A DNA stretch of 9,626 bases from assembly GCA_015655485.1 (NCBI GenBank), contig JAATEZ010000113.1, positions 1-9,626 on the forward strand, read 5' to 3'. The notes under the pieces were generated by a model, which ran no database searches, was not told the DNA's origin, and saw only the letters and a program-made list of their open reading frames with translations. The DNA is from Lactobacillales bacterium (GTDB lineage Bacteria; Bacillota; Bacilli; Lactobacillales; Vagococcaceae). Position numbers and translations under genes: made by a program. This document shows positions 1 through 6,057 of the stretch, piece after piece. Positions within the stretch are counted from its first letter, which is position 1; each line of letters opens with the position of its first letter.

Positions 1-1
1 A

Positions 2-91
2 TGGCTGTTTCATTTTCGCCAGTTTTATCTATTTGCCGATGGAGCTGGTCTCATAAAGCCAGCCACTGAAAAGCTGAATGAGGCATCTTAG
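2..91 (+). CDS. C-terminal fragment of an unrecognised gene, open at the left edge
   Basis: Frame 2 is open from the window edge to a TAG at 89-91 and reads as plausible protein, including the stretch LFADGAGLIKPATEKLNEA near its end. I do not recognise the family. It could be the genuine 3' end of a gene lying mostly outside the window, or a remnant. Its last in-frame segment, KLNEA, recurs at 2511-2525, where a similar frame continues to VRLG and a stop, so the tail here may have been altered by a rearrangement. A strong terminator about 200 bases downstream fits a plus-strand gene ending here. Only 29 residues are visible, so the call rests on appearance and context. Confidence 0.35.
   Translation, partial: WLFHFRQFYLFADGAGLIKPATEKLNEAS
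69..84 (+). repeat. 16-bp direct repeat, left copy
   Basis: AAAAGCTGAATGAGGC is repeated exactly at 2509-2524. Looser similarity continues for about 25 bases beyond each copy: CTTG, then AAAAT, then TGAT, with the same spacing among them, at 94-111 and 2532-2549. Both copies read KLNEA in the local open frame. The pair brackets the bioY, DUF1284 and aldo/keto reductase block. Confidence 0.7.
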
Positions 92-292
92 GTCTTGAGC
101 AAAATGCTGATTCAACCTAAAAAAAATTTTAGAATGAAAAAATAAAGACGAAACGGACATCGAAGATCTTACCTATATCCATGTGATCTATGTGAAAAAT
201 CCGGAATAGGAATTTGAACAGGAATCTCCTTTTTAATTTACGAAAGATTTATCTTTTTGCCGAAACAAACAGGTCAATAAGGTCACGCCAGC
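92..292 (+). other. Gene-free stretch with decayed coding-like fragments
   Basis: No intact gene is visible. One plus-strand frame from 138 to 236 reads like protein, with the stretch DETDIEDLTYIHVIYVKNPE ending at 206. It is interrupted by TAG at 207-209, ends at TAA 234-236 and lacks a start, since TGA lies at 135-137. This could be the eroded remains of a gene, but I recognise no family. Together with the fragment ending at 91, the region looks like genetic debris between the window edge and the terminator. Confidence 0.35.
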
Positions 293-335
293 AAAAAACT
301 ATGAAATCTTATTGCAAAAGATTTCATAGTTTTTT
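293..335. terminator. Strong bidirectional rho-independent terminator
   Basis: A perfect 18-bp inverted repeat (293-310 with 318-335) encloses a 7-base loop. The outer six bases are A on the left and T on the right, so both strands transcribe a hairpin followed by a U run; the core arm is ACTATGAAATCTT. On the minus strand it would end the transcript of the aldo/keto reductase, whose stop is at 548. On the plus strand it would end whatever gene finishes near 91. Confidence 0.88.
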
Positions 336-336
336 A

Positions 337-547
337 AAACAAATTATTTTTTATCAATTGATTAGATCGAAAAAAGTATCGAATAACAAAATCTGACAAG
401 CATATTCCATGTTGCTGCCGCAACAATTTTTTACTCAAGTAAATCAATTATGCCATTTATCAGTTTGAATAAACGGCCGATCAGTTTCAGCCGGTCCCGG
501 TCGCTTCCAATTTCTGATCAACATGCTGCAGATTTTTTATTGAAGTT
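337..547 (-). other. 3' flank of the reductase gene with possible frameshifted coding remnant
   Basis: No intact gene is visible. Directly after the reductase stop, the minus strand reads NLQHVDQKLEATG in one frame (stop at 487-489). A neighbouring frame reads DRDRLKLIGRLFKLINGIID and ends with TAA at 431-433. Joined by one frameshift, these would form a charged amphipathic helix like a regulator C-terminus. This may be a remnant, but it is short and no family can be named. It could equally be untranslated sequence leading to the terminator at 293-335. Confidence 0.25.
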
Positions 548-1405
548 TCACACAATGTCCAAATAGGTTTTTTTGGAAGGAGCCGGAAAGGCCCTATTCA
601 ACAGCTCTAAGTCCTCCTCATCAAAGGAGATATCTATGCACTCAAGATTCTCGGCCAGATGACTCGGCGAAGCTGTTTTGGGGATCGCCAACATATTCTC
701 CTGCGCCAACACGAAACATAACAAGATCTGTAGCGCTTTCAGCTGATATTTTGCCGCCATCTTTTTTACGCTGGCATCCTGTAACAGATTTTTTTTCAAC
801 TTGCCCGCCTGAGCCAAAGGACAATAAGCAATCACCGGAATGTGCTTAGTTTTTAGATAAGGCAGTAAATCAAACTCGATACCTCTTGAACCTAAATGAT
901 ATAATACTTCATTGACAGCACAATTTTTGCCGGATCTAATCTGAAGCAGTTCCTTCATATCTGCAGTATCAAAATTGGAAACGCCCCAGCGTTTGATTTT
1001 TCCTGCTTGAACCAGTTTTTCCAGACAAGCCACTGTTTCCTGCAGAGGGATACTCCCACGCCAATGCAATAAATAGAGATCTAAATAATCTGTTTGCAGA
1101 TGTTTTAAACTTTGTTCGCAGCTTTTAAAAATATTTTTTTCGCCGGCATTGTTTGGCAATACTTTTGAAATCAAAAAAAGGTCTTCGCGCTTATAGGGGC
1201 GGATTGCCTCGCCTACTAATTTTTCCGCAGCACCATTCCCGTACATTTCTGCTGTATCGATCACTGTGATTCCCCGATCGATCCCCAACCGCAGAGTTTT
1301 AAGTTCCAACGCTTTCGCCTCCGGGTCACTTCCCATATACCAGGTTCCCTGACCATAGTTCTGCAGTTCGGTTCCATCCGGCAATGTGACATTTTTTCTT
1401 CCCAT
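548..1405 (-). CDS. Aldo/keto reductase (AKR superfamily oxidoreductase)
   Basis: A cytoplasmic NAD(P)H-dependent reductase of aldehydes or ketones with the AKR TIM-barrel fold; 285 residues, the usual length for the family. The catalytic tetrad is visible: D50 and Y55 in DTAEMYGNG, K81 in ISKV and H114 in LYLLHW. The family pattern GVSNFD follows, and IPKTAS near residues 235-245 is the cofactor-phosphate loop region. It most resembles the YeaE/YdhF-like small AKRs, and its substrate cannot be told from sequence. The ATG at 1405 has AAGGGAG about 10 bases upstream. It lies 78 bases downstream of the DUF1284 stop on the same strand with no obvious terminator between, so cotranscription with bioY is possible. 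A link to biotin is not established; it may simply be the last gene before the terminator at 293-335. Confidence 0.93.
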   Translation of the reverse strand: MGRKNVTLPDGTELQNYGQGTWYMGSDPEAKALELKTLRLGIDRGITVIDTAEMYGNGAAEKLVGEAIRPYKREDLFLISKVLPNNAGEKNIFKSCEQSLKHLQTDYLDLYLLHWRGSIPLQETVACLEKLVQAGKIKRWGVSNFDTADMKELLQIRSGKNCAVNEVLYHLGSRGIEFDLLPYLKTKHIPVIAYCPLAQAGKLKKNLLQDASVKKMAAKYQLKALQILLCFVLAQENMLAIPKTASPSHLAENLECIDISFDEEDLELLNRAFPAPSKKTYLDIV

Positions 1406-1483
1406 TATTTACGCTCTCCCTTAGTATAAATCATTCTTTTTCAGAATCATTTTATCACATAAAGTAAGCCTTCGGCGCTTTGA

Positions 1484-1891
1484 TCAAAAAATATTTTGAA
1501 GATACTTGCCGCTCAATACATTTTTTTTGCAGGCACTGGTTCGATACCATGAACAGCTTGAACAGATATCATCCATCATAGCTGAGGTTATTTCATTATG
1601 TATTTTTTGGATGATCTCCTGATAGTTGTATTTTCGTTCAATTAATTTGAAATAGTGAATAACTTTTTCATCGATCGCAGTGACCTTTTGCTGATCCGCA
1701 CAGCGGTTTATTCCCAAGATTCTCGGACAACTTTGACAAATGTCATCTGTAGAAAAAGTCAAATCAATTTCTACCTTAGAATCATAGCGAAGTATTTGCG
1801 TGATTTTCGTCATTTTGATTCTAAAAGTTTCATCATAACCCATTCCGCTGAAACCTTGAGTACACAACAAATGATGAGGTCGCAATTTCAT
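1484..1891 (-). CDS. DUF1284-type Cys-rich protein of unknown function
   Basis: A 135-residue soluble protein with the family hallmark LRPHHLLC at its N-terminus. It carries C10, then C52-x2-C55-x8-C64, then C110-x2-C113-x7-C121. These two similar three-Cys clusters, plus C10 and the His pair H6/H7, suggest metal or iron-sulfur binding; this is inferred from spacing only, and the biochemical role of the family is unknown to me. An upstream in-frame ATG at 1948 would lie inside bioY and add 19 residues unlike the family. The start at 1891 is preferred because LRPHH follows at once and because its ATG overlaps the bioY TGA (ATGA), with AAGG just upstream, a typical arrangement for translational coupling. 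It is therefore very likely co-expressed with bioY and under the same BirA control. Confidence 0.88.
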   Translation of the reverse strand: MKLRPHHLLCTQGFSGMGYDETFRIKMTKITQILRYDSKVEIDLTFSTDDICQSCPRILGINRCADQQKVTAIDEKVIHYFKLIERKYNYQEIIQKIHNEITSAMMDDICSSCSWYRTSACKKNVLSGKYLQNIF

Positions 1892-2424
1892 AACCTTGCC
1901 AACCCTCTTTTTCTTAATAAATCCCCTAAAACTACTGCTGCGACACATTTAATGATCGTTCCCGGAATAAATGGGATCACACACCATACCAATGAGTTTA
2001 TTAGATTATTCCCGGTAAAAACCATAAACATCGCTGTCCCGCCAATAAAATTGATCAAGGTCGCAATAATCACAGCCATAATGATCGTCCAACGATTTTT
2101 TTGCTTTTCGACACTTTTGCCAACAATATAAGCCATCAGCGGAAAGGTCAGAATAAAACCGCCGGTCGCGCCAAAAATAACACCAATTCCACCAGTAAAA
2201 CCGGCAAAAACCGGCAAGCCGATCGCACCCAGCAAAACATAAATCAATATAGCATAGCAGCCTTTTTTAGAACCTAGCAGCAACCCGGCTAACAAAACTG
2301 CAAAAGTTTGCATTGTGACAGGTACGCCTCCGGGCAAGGGGATCGCTATTTGCGAAACAGCCACTGTCATTGCCGCAAATAAACCGATCAAACAAATATC
2401 TCTTATGGAAAATTTTGACTTCAA
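1888..2424 (-). CDS. bioY: Biotin transporter BioY (ECF transporter S component)
   Basis: A membrane substrate-capture subunit that binds biotin and works with the shared energy-coupling module (EcfA, EcfA', EcfT), which is not encoded in this window. About 178 residues with five to six hydrophobic segments. BioY signatures are clear: GGVPVTMQTFAVLLAG at 32-47, LLGAIGLPVFAGFTGG at 64-79 and FGATGG at 84-89. The longest frame begins at a TTG at 2430, but only one base separates that from the AGAAGG at 2432-2437. The second TTG at 2424 is seven bases away and gives MKSKFSIRDI, so I choose it; both are non-ATG starts. Its stop overlaps the DUF1284 start by four bases. A perfect inverted repeat over its promoter marks it as a BirA-regulated gene. 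It implies that the cell scavenges biotin. Confidence 0.95.
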   Translation of the reverse strand: MKSKFSIRDICLIGLFAAMTVAVSQIAIPLPGGVPVTMQTFAVLLAGLLLGSKKGCYAILIYVLLGAIGLPVFAGFTGGIGVIFGATGGFILTFPLMAYIVGKSVEKQKNRWTIIMAVIIATLINFIGGTAMFMVFTGNNLINSLVWCVIPFIPGTIIKCVAAVVLGDLLRKRGLARL

Positions 2425-2449
2425 ATTCAAACCTTCTTTCTTTTTTTAT

Positions 2450-2479
2450 AGAATACAATAGCAGGCATCCGTTTGTCAA
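2450..2479 (-). promoter_or_regulatory. Candidate bioY promoter
   Basis: On the minus strand a perfect TTGACA -35 box (2474-2479) lies 18 bases from TATTCT (2450-2455), a 4/6 match to -10. Transcription would start near 2443, about 20 bases before the chosen TTG start, giving a very short leader. The -35 box sits inside the operator arm, so bound repressor would block RNA polymerase. Confidence 0.6.
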
Positions 2480-2503
2480 CCTAAAATTTATTTAGGTTGA
2501 CAA
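2473..2503. promoter_or_regulatory. BirA-type biotin operator
   Basis: A perfect inverted repeat has 13-bp arms (TTGTCAACCTAAA at 2473-2485 and its complement at 2491-2503) and a 5-base centre. The half sites TTGTCAACC and GGTTGACAA, separated by 13 bases, follow the known architecture of Firmicute BirA operators. The position over the -35 box of bioY fits repression by biotin-loaded bifunctional ligase BirA. A terminator is unlikely because no T run follows. Confidence 0.8.
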
Positions 2504-2508
2504 TGTAA

Positions 2509-2524
2509 AAAAGCTGAATGAGGC
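2509..2524 (+). repeat. 16-bp direct repeat, right copy
   Basis: Exact copy of the sequence at 69-84. Here the frame starting at 2511 reads KLNEAVRLG and ends at TAA 2538-2540, which looks like the natural C-terminus of the gene whose other part ends at 91. Upstream of this copy lies only the bioY operator, with a stop at 2493-2495, so this is a remnant rather than a gene. Confidence 0.65.
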
Positions 2525-2601
2525 GGTCAGACTTGGCTAAAATTTTGATAGTAGTCAATGACAAAACTAAGTATTGTAAAAAATTCCAAGGAGGATTAAA
2601 T

Positions 2602-2959
2602 ATGAAGAAAATTGTTTTATTTTCTTTTACTTTTTTATCTCCAATCAGCATTCTTTTCGTGGCCTAACTGAATGTAAATGCTGAAGAAGCTGATGTCGTC
2701 TACAATAAAAACAGACTAGTTATCCGCATTAAATTCAGATGGAATTGTTATTGCTGATCCTAATTCAGATACCACAGCTGCTGAGAATTATTTGTCAGTT
2801 GAAAATTCCTCTTATTCAGAAGACATTCTAAAGATCATCCAAAAAACGGTATAGGTTTCAGGATATATGATTTTTGACAAAGAAACTTGGATTGAACTTC
2901 CAAAATCACATAACTGGAAAGAAAAAAAAGATCGAGAAACCAGACTGGAAGAACATTAA
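2602..2959 (+). pseudogene. Decayed small secreted-protein gene
   Basis: AAGGAGG (2588-2594) is seven bases before the ATG at 2602, which starts a typical signal peptide (MKKIVLFSFTFLSPISILFV). The frame breaks at TAA 2665-2667. Reading through gives LNVNAEEADVVYNKN, a plausible cleavage region. Coding then moves by one frame near 2715-2735 to NSDGIVIADPNSDTTAAENY, meets TAG at 2852-2854, continues as SGYMIFDKETWIELPKSHNW and stops at TAA 2957-2959. Two in-frame stops plus a frameshift in about 119 codons mean it is not functional as written, unless sequencing errors account for all three. I do not recognise the family; the original product was probably a small exported protein of roughly 115 residues. 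The signal peptide and ribosome binding site are preserved, so the decay looks recent. Confidence 0.7.
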
Positions 2960-3016
2960 TGTAAAAACTTGCGATATAAGGTGTTGAAACAAATCGGATC
3001 ACTATTAAAGAAAAGA

Positions 3017-3089
3017 CATCCTTTTTTAATGAGTTACAGTAACCCGTTTATAAAATAAGGATGCCCTTTTTCGGATACTTCTTCAGGGC
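3017..3089. terminator. Probable terminator region between converging transcripts
   Basis: CATCCTT (3017-3023) pairs with AAGGATG (3057-3063), enclosing a small palindrome GTTAC-a-GTAAC (3033-3043). The plus strand continues CCCTTTTT and the minus strand TCTTTTCTTT. A second weak stem, GCCCT (3063-3067) with AGGGC (3085-3089), lies beside it. The position suits termination of the minus-strand mmsB transcript and of the decayed plus-strand gene. The loops are long, so this is less certain than the other two terminators. Apart from this, 2960-3173 shows nothing gene-like; AGTAACCCGTT occurs twice (3038-3048, 3152-3162). Confidence 0.4.
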
Positions 3090-3173
3090 TATTATTAATT
3101 TTAATATCGCCTTGCTTATGCAATTTCGCAAGTCAATCAAGCAAAAAATCGAGTAACCCGTTGAACAAATTTT

Positions 3174-4397
3174 TTAAGCCATTTTCTTTTTTTTGTTATA
3201 CAAATCTAAAACAACGGCTAATAATAGGATCAATCCCTTGATTGCTTGCTGCCAGTCGACGCCGACGCCGATAATTGACATTCCGTTATTTAATACTCCC
3301 ATGACTAAGCCGCCTACTATAGCTCCCATAATGGTTCCGATACCGCCTGAAGTTGAAGCTCCGCCAAAGTAAACGGCGGCCATGGCATCCAATTCCAAGC
3401 TATTACCGGCTTGTGGAGTAGCAGCATTCAATCTTGCCGCTAAAATCATTCCGGCCAGAGCGGCCATGGCTCCCATATTAACAAAGACCCAAAAAGTAAT
3501 CTTTTTGGTCTTTATTCCTGAAAGCTCAGCGGCTTTTCGATTTCCTCCTGTCGCATAAATTTGTCTACCCACGATTGTTTTGTTGGTCAAGAAAGCATAG
3601 GCTGCAACAATGACTCCTAAAACAACTAAAATAATCGGATATCCTTCATAAGAAGCAAAAACATAAGTCATTCCAACTATTGTAACAGCAATAAGAATCG
3701 ATTTGAATACAAAAAAATTCATTGAATCAACTTCAAACAAATTTTTCTTCTTGCGATTTCTGGACTGCCATTGTGACCAAATTAAAAATGCTGTCAAAAG
3801 GATCCCAATGAGCATTGAGGTCATATGCAGACTCCCTGAGCCCATAAAATCCGGTATATATCCTGAGCTTAAAGACTGAAAAATTTTTGGAAATGGAGCA
3901 ATGGATGTTCCTCCCAAGACAACTTGTGTCAAGCCTCTAAACATCAATAAACCGGCAAGTGTCACAATGAAAGCCGGAATCCCAACATAAGCAACCCAAA
4001 ATCCGTTCCAGGCACCAATAAATGCGCCCATCAAAAGACATAACGGTACCGCTAAAAACGGTGAAATTTTCATTTGAACCATCAATATGGCCGATATTCC
4101 GCCGACAAAGGCCATGACAGACCCTACGGATAAATCGACATGTCCAAGCAGTACAACCAATAACATCCCTGCAGCCAAAACAAGAATATGACTATTCTGC
4201 AAGACTAAATTTGTAATGTTTAAAGGTCTTAAAAATATTCCCTCTGTGAGAAATTGAAAAGCGACCAATAAAAACAGCAGAATGATGACCATACTGTACT
4301 TGCTGAACACCCCCGTAAACTTTGCTTTGACCGAACCGTTTTTCTTTAGATTTTTCTCCCCTATTTCCTGTTTTTGAACGCTCTCAGAATTTTGCAT
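3174..4397 (-). CDS. mmsB: Multiple-monosaccharide ABC transporter permease MmsB (GguB-type)
   Basis: The membrane channel of a sugar importer, normally a homodimer with the MmsA ATPase. The protein has 407 residues and about ten hydrophobic segments of the BPD_transp_2 (ribose/xylose permease) family. Typical motifs are LGHVDLSVGSVMAF, LAGLLMFRGLTQVVLGG, GGNRKAAELSGI and, near the C-terminus, ELDAMAAVYFGGASTSGGIG. The DLSVG loop and the EAA-like NRKAAELSGI segment contact the ATPase in this family. The frame is open to a GTG at 4400, but the ATG at 4397 lies seven bases after AAGGAAGG and is preferred. This ATG shares one base with the mmsA stop (TGATG), indicating translational coupling. 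A Lys-rich cytoplasmic insert (NRKKKNLFEVD) sits mid-protein, as in GguB-type permeases. It is the last gene of the operon. Confidence 0.93.
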   Translation of the reverse strand: MQNSESVQKQEIGEKNLKKNGSVKAKFTGVFSKYSMVIILLFLLVAFQFLTEGIFLRPLNITNLVLQNSHILVLAAGMLLVVLLGHVDLSVGSVMAFVGGISAILMVQMKISPFLAVPLCLLMGAFIGAWNGFWVAYVGIPAFIVTLAGLLMFRGLTQVVLGGTSIAPFPKIFQSLSSGYIPDFMGSGSLHMTSMLIGILLTAFLIWSQWQSRNRKKKNLFEVDSMNFFVFKSILIAVTIVGMTYVFASYEGYPIILVVLGVIVAAYAFLTNKTIVGRQIYATGGNRKAAELSGIKTKKITFWVFVNMGAMAALAGMILAARLNAATPQAGNSLELDAMAAVYFGGASTSGGIGTIMGAIVGGLVMGVLNNGMSIIGVGVDWQQAIKGLILLLAVVLDLYNKKKKMA

Positions 4398-5926
4398 CAC
4401 ACGACACCTTCCTTATTTGTCATTAGATTCATCAGTATTTCCTGCGTGGCATTTTCTCGTAAAACTTCGCCGGTCATTTTCCCTTCACACATGGTGTAAA
4501 TGCGGTCGCACATTCCCAAAATTTCAGGTAATTCAGACGAAATAATGCAGATACATTTACCCGCAGCAGCCATTTCTTCAATGATTGTATAGATTTCATA
4601 TTTAGCACCAACATCAATTCCACGAGTCGGTTCATCAAGAAAAAGTACATCCGGCTGGGTCAGCAGCCACTTGCTTAACACTACTTTTTGCTGATTTCCG
4701 CCACTCAAACTGCCAACATTTTGAAAAACGTTATTTGTTTTGATGCGCATTTTCTTTCGGAATTGCTCTGAAACAACTATTTCTTTTTCTTTATCAAGAA
4801 CCCCCATGTGAGAGATTTTAGCTAAGCTGGCAATGGTTGTGTTTTCTCTGACATCCATCAATAAATTTAATCCCATGGTTTTTCTATCCTCTGAAACATA
4901 GGCCAGTCCATGTTTGATTGCCTCATGGACATTTTTTAAACTTATTTCTTCGTTATTTTTGATTACTTTCCCAGATATGCCGCTTCCATATGATTTCCCG
5001 AACAAACTCATAGCAAATTCTGTTCTTCCGGCTCCCATCAATCCGGCAATACCAACAATTTCCCCCTTTTTTATCGAGAAATCAATGTGATCATTGACGA
5101 TTTTTTCGGCGTTGATCGGATGATGTACAGTCCAATCCTTTACCTCAAAATAAACCTTTCCAATATTTAACTTTCTATCAGGATAGCGATTGGTAAGATC
5201 ACGGCCAACCATTCCTTTAATGATCTTTTCTTCTGAGATTCCTTGATTTTCCAATGTCTCAATAGTTTTACCGTCTCTTAAAATCGTGATTCGATCGGCA
5301 ATTTGAACCACTTCGTTCAATTTATGCGAAATAATAATGGATGTGATTCCTTGATTTTTAAATTCTTTGATCAAAAAAAGTAAATTTTCACTTTCTTCTT
5401 CATTTAAAGCGGCTGTCGGTTCATCCAAAATCAATAGTTGTACTGATTTGGAGAAAGCTTTCGCGATTTCCACTAATTGTTGTTGACCAACGCCGATTTG
5501 AGCCGCCAGAATATTAGGATCGATTTTCAATCCAACTTTTTTCAGAAGCTGGTTGGTTTTTTTCTCGGTTAGATCCCAATCAATGACTCCGTGTTTTGCT
5601 TGTTCATTGCCTAAAAAAATATTCTCTTTGACAGATAAAAAAGGAATAAGAGCCAGTTCTTGGTGAATGATCACGATCCCCAATTCTTCGCTGTCTCGAA
5701 TATTTTTAAATCTGCATAAATCACCATTATAATAATTTTCCCCTTGATAACTCCCATAAGGATAAAGCCCGCTCAAAACATTCATCAAAGTTGATTTCCC
5801 AGCTCCATTTTCACCGCATAATCCATGGATTTCTCCTCTTTTTATTTTCAGATCAACATTGTCAAGTGCTTTGACTCCCGAAAAATCTTTAATAATATTT
5901 TTCATTTCCAATAGGTAATCTGCCAT
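4397..5926 (-). CDS. mmsA: Multiple-monosaccharide ABC transporter ATP-binding protein MmsA (GguA-type)
   Basis: The cytoplasmic ATPase that powers the MmsB channel; 509 residues, with two fused ABC domains as usual for the sugar MglA/XylG/GguA group. Domain 1 has Walker A GENGAGKST (38-46), the family's degenerate signature IGVGQQQ (144-150), Walker B LLILDEPTAAL and switch H201. Domain 2 has the typical degenerate Walker A GLMGAGRTE (295-303), a full signature LSGGNQQK (407-414) and Walker B VLFLDEPTRGID (427-438). Only domain 1 has an intact P-loop Lys, which is normal here rather than a defect. AAAGGAGGG is nine bases upstream of the ATG at 5926. It lies 131 bases downstream of chvE, beyond a terminator-like hairpin, so its expression is probably lower than that of chvE. 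Confidence 0.95.
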   Translation of the reverse strand: MADYLLEMKNIIKDFSGVKALDNVDLKIKRGEIHGLCGENGAGKSTLMNVLSGLYPYGSYQGENYYNGDLCRFKNIRDSEELGIVIIHQELALIPFLSVKENIFLGNEQAKHGVIDWDLTEKKTNQLLKKVGLKIDPNILAAQIGVGQQQLVEIAKAFSKSVQLLILDEPTAALNEEESENLLFLIKEFKNQGITSIIISHKLNEVVQIADRITILRDGKTIETLENQGISEEKIIKGMVGRDLTNRYPDRKLNIGKVYFEVKDWTVHHPINAEKIVNDHIDFSIKKGEIVGIAGLMGAGRTEFAMSLFGKSYGSGISGKVIKNNEEISLKNVHEAIKHGLAYVSEDRKTMGLNLLMDVRENTTIASLAKISHMGVLDKEKEIVVSEQFRKKMRIKTNNVFQNVGSLSGGNQQKVVLSKWLLTQPDVLFLDEPTRGIDVGAKYEIYTIIEEMAAAGKCICIISSELPEILGMCDRIYTMCEGKMTGEVLRENATQEILMNLMTNKEGVV

Positions 5927-6006
5927 CCTGATGGTCCCTCCTTTATGAACTCATTTTTTTATATAAATTTTACCTGACTGACAAAATGATGCTTTTTTAA
6001 CTATTC

Positions 6007-6045
6007 AAAAAAAACAGCCCTCTTCGCAGATTTCTGAAAAGGGCT
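6007..6045 (-). terminator. Hairpin with T tract between chvE and mmsA
   Basis: On the minus strand AGCCCTTTTC pairs with GAAGAGGGCT (stem bases 6036-6045 with 6016-6025, one wobble). The inner CAGA-AA-TCTG extends the stem, and a run of eight Ts follows (6007-6014). It lies 13 bases after the chvE stop. It could act as an attenuating terminator or a 3'-end stabiliser that yields more binding protein than transporter, a common arrangement in such operons. No clear new promoter is seen between it and mmsA. Confidence 0.85.
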
Positions 6046-6057
6046 TATTCGATTTTC

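Noticed and set aside
214..396. Plus-strand 60-residue open frame
   Set aside because: It runs straight through the bidirectional terminator, has no ribosome binding site and encodes a basic low-complexity peptide.
642..824. Minus-strand 60-residue frame inside the reductase gene
   Set aside because: It is a shadow of the aldo/keto reductase in another frame, without a motif or start signal.
1655..2131. Plus-strand open frame of 158 residues
   Set aside because: It lies antisense to bioY and the DUF1284 gene, both clear family members, and has no recognisable motif.
2267..2479. Minus-strand 70-residue frame over the bioY start
   Set aside because: It is a frame-shifted shadow of bioY and includes the promoter -10 region.
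3038..3162. AGTAACCCGTT occurring twice (3038-3048 and 3152-3162) as a possible mobile-element end
   Set aside because: Only 11 bases match, the flanks do not extend the match, and no transposase or other element hallmark is present.
4397..5926. Degenerate signature and Walker A motifs in MmsA as a possible defect
   Set aside because: IGVGQQQ in domain 1 and GLMGAGRTE in domain 2 are normal for the sugar ABC ATPases of this group.
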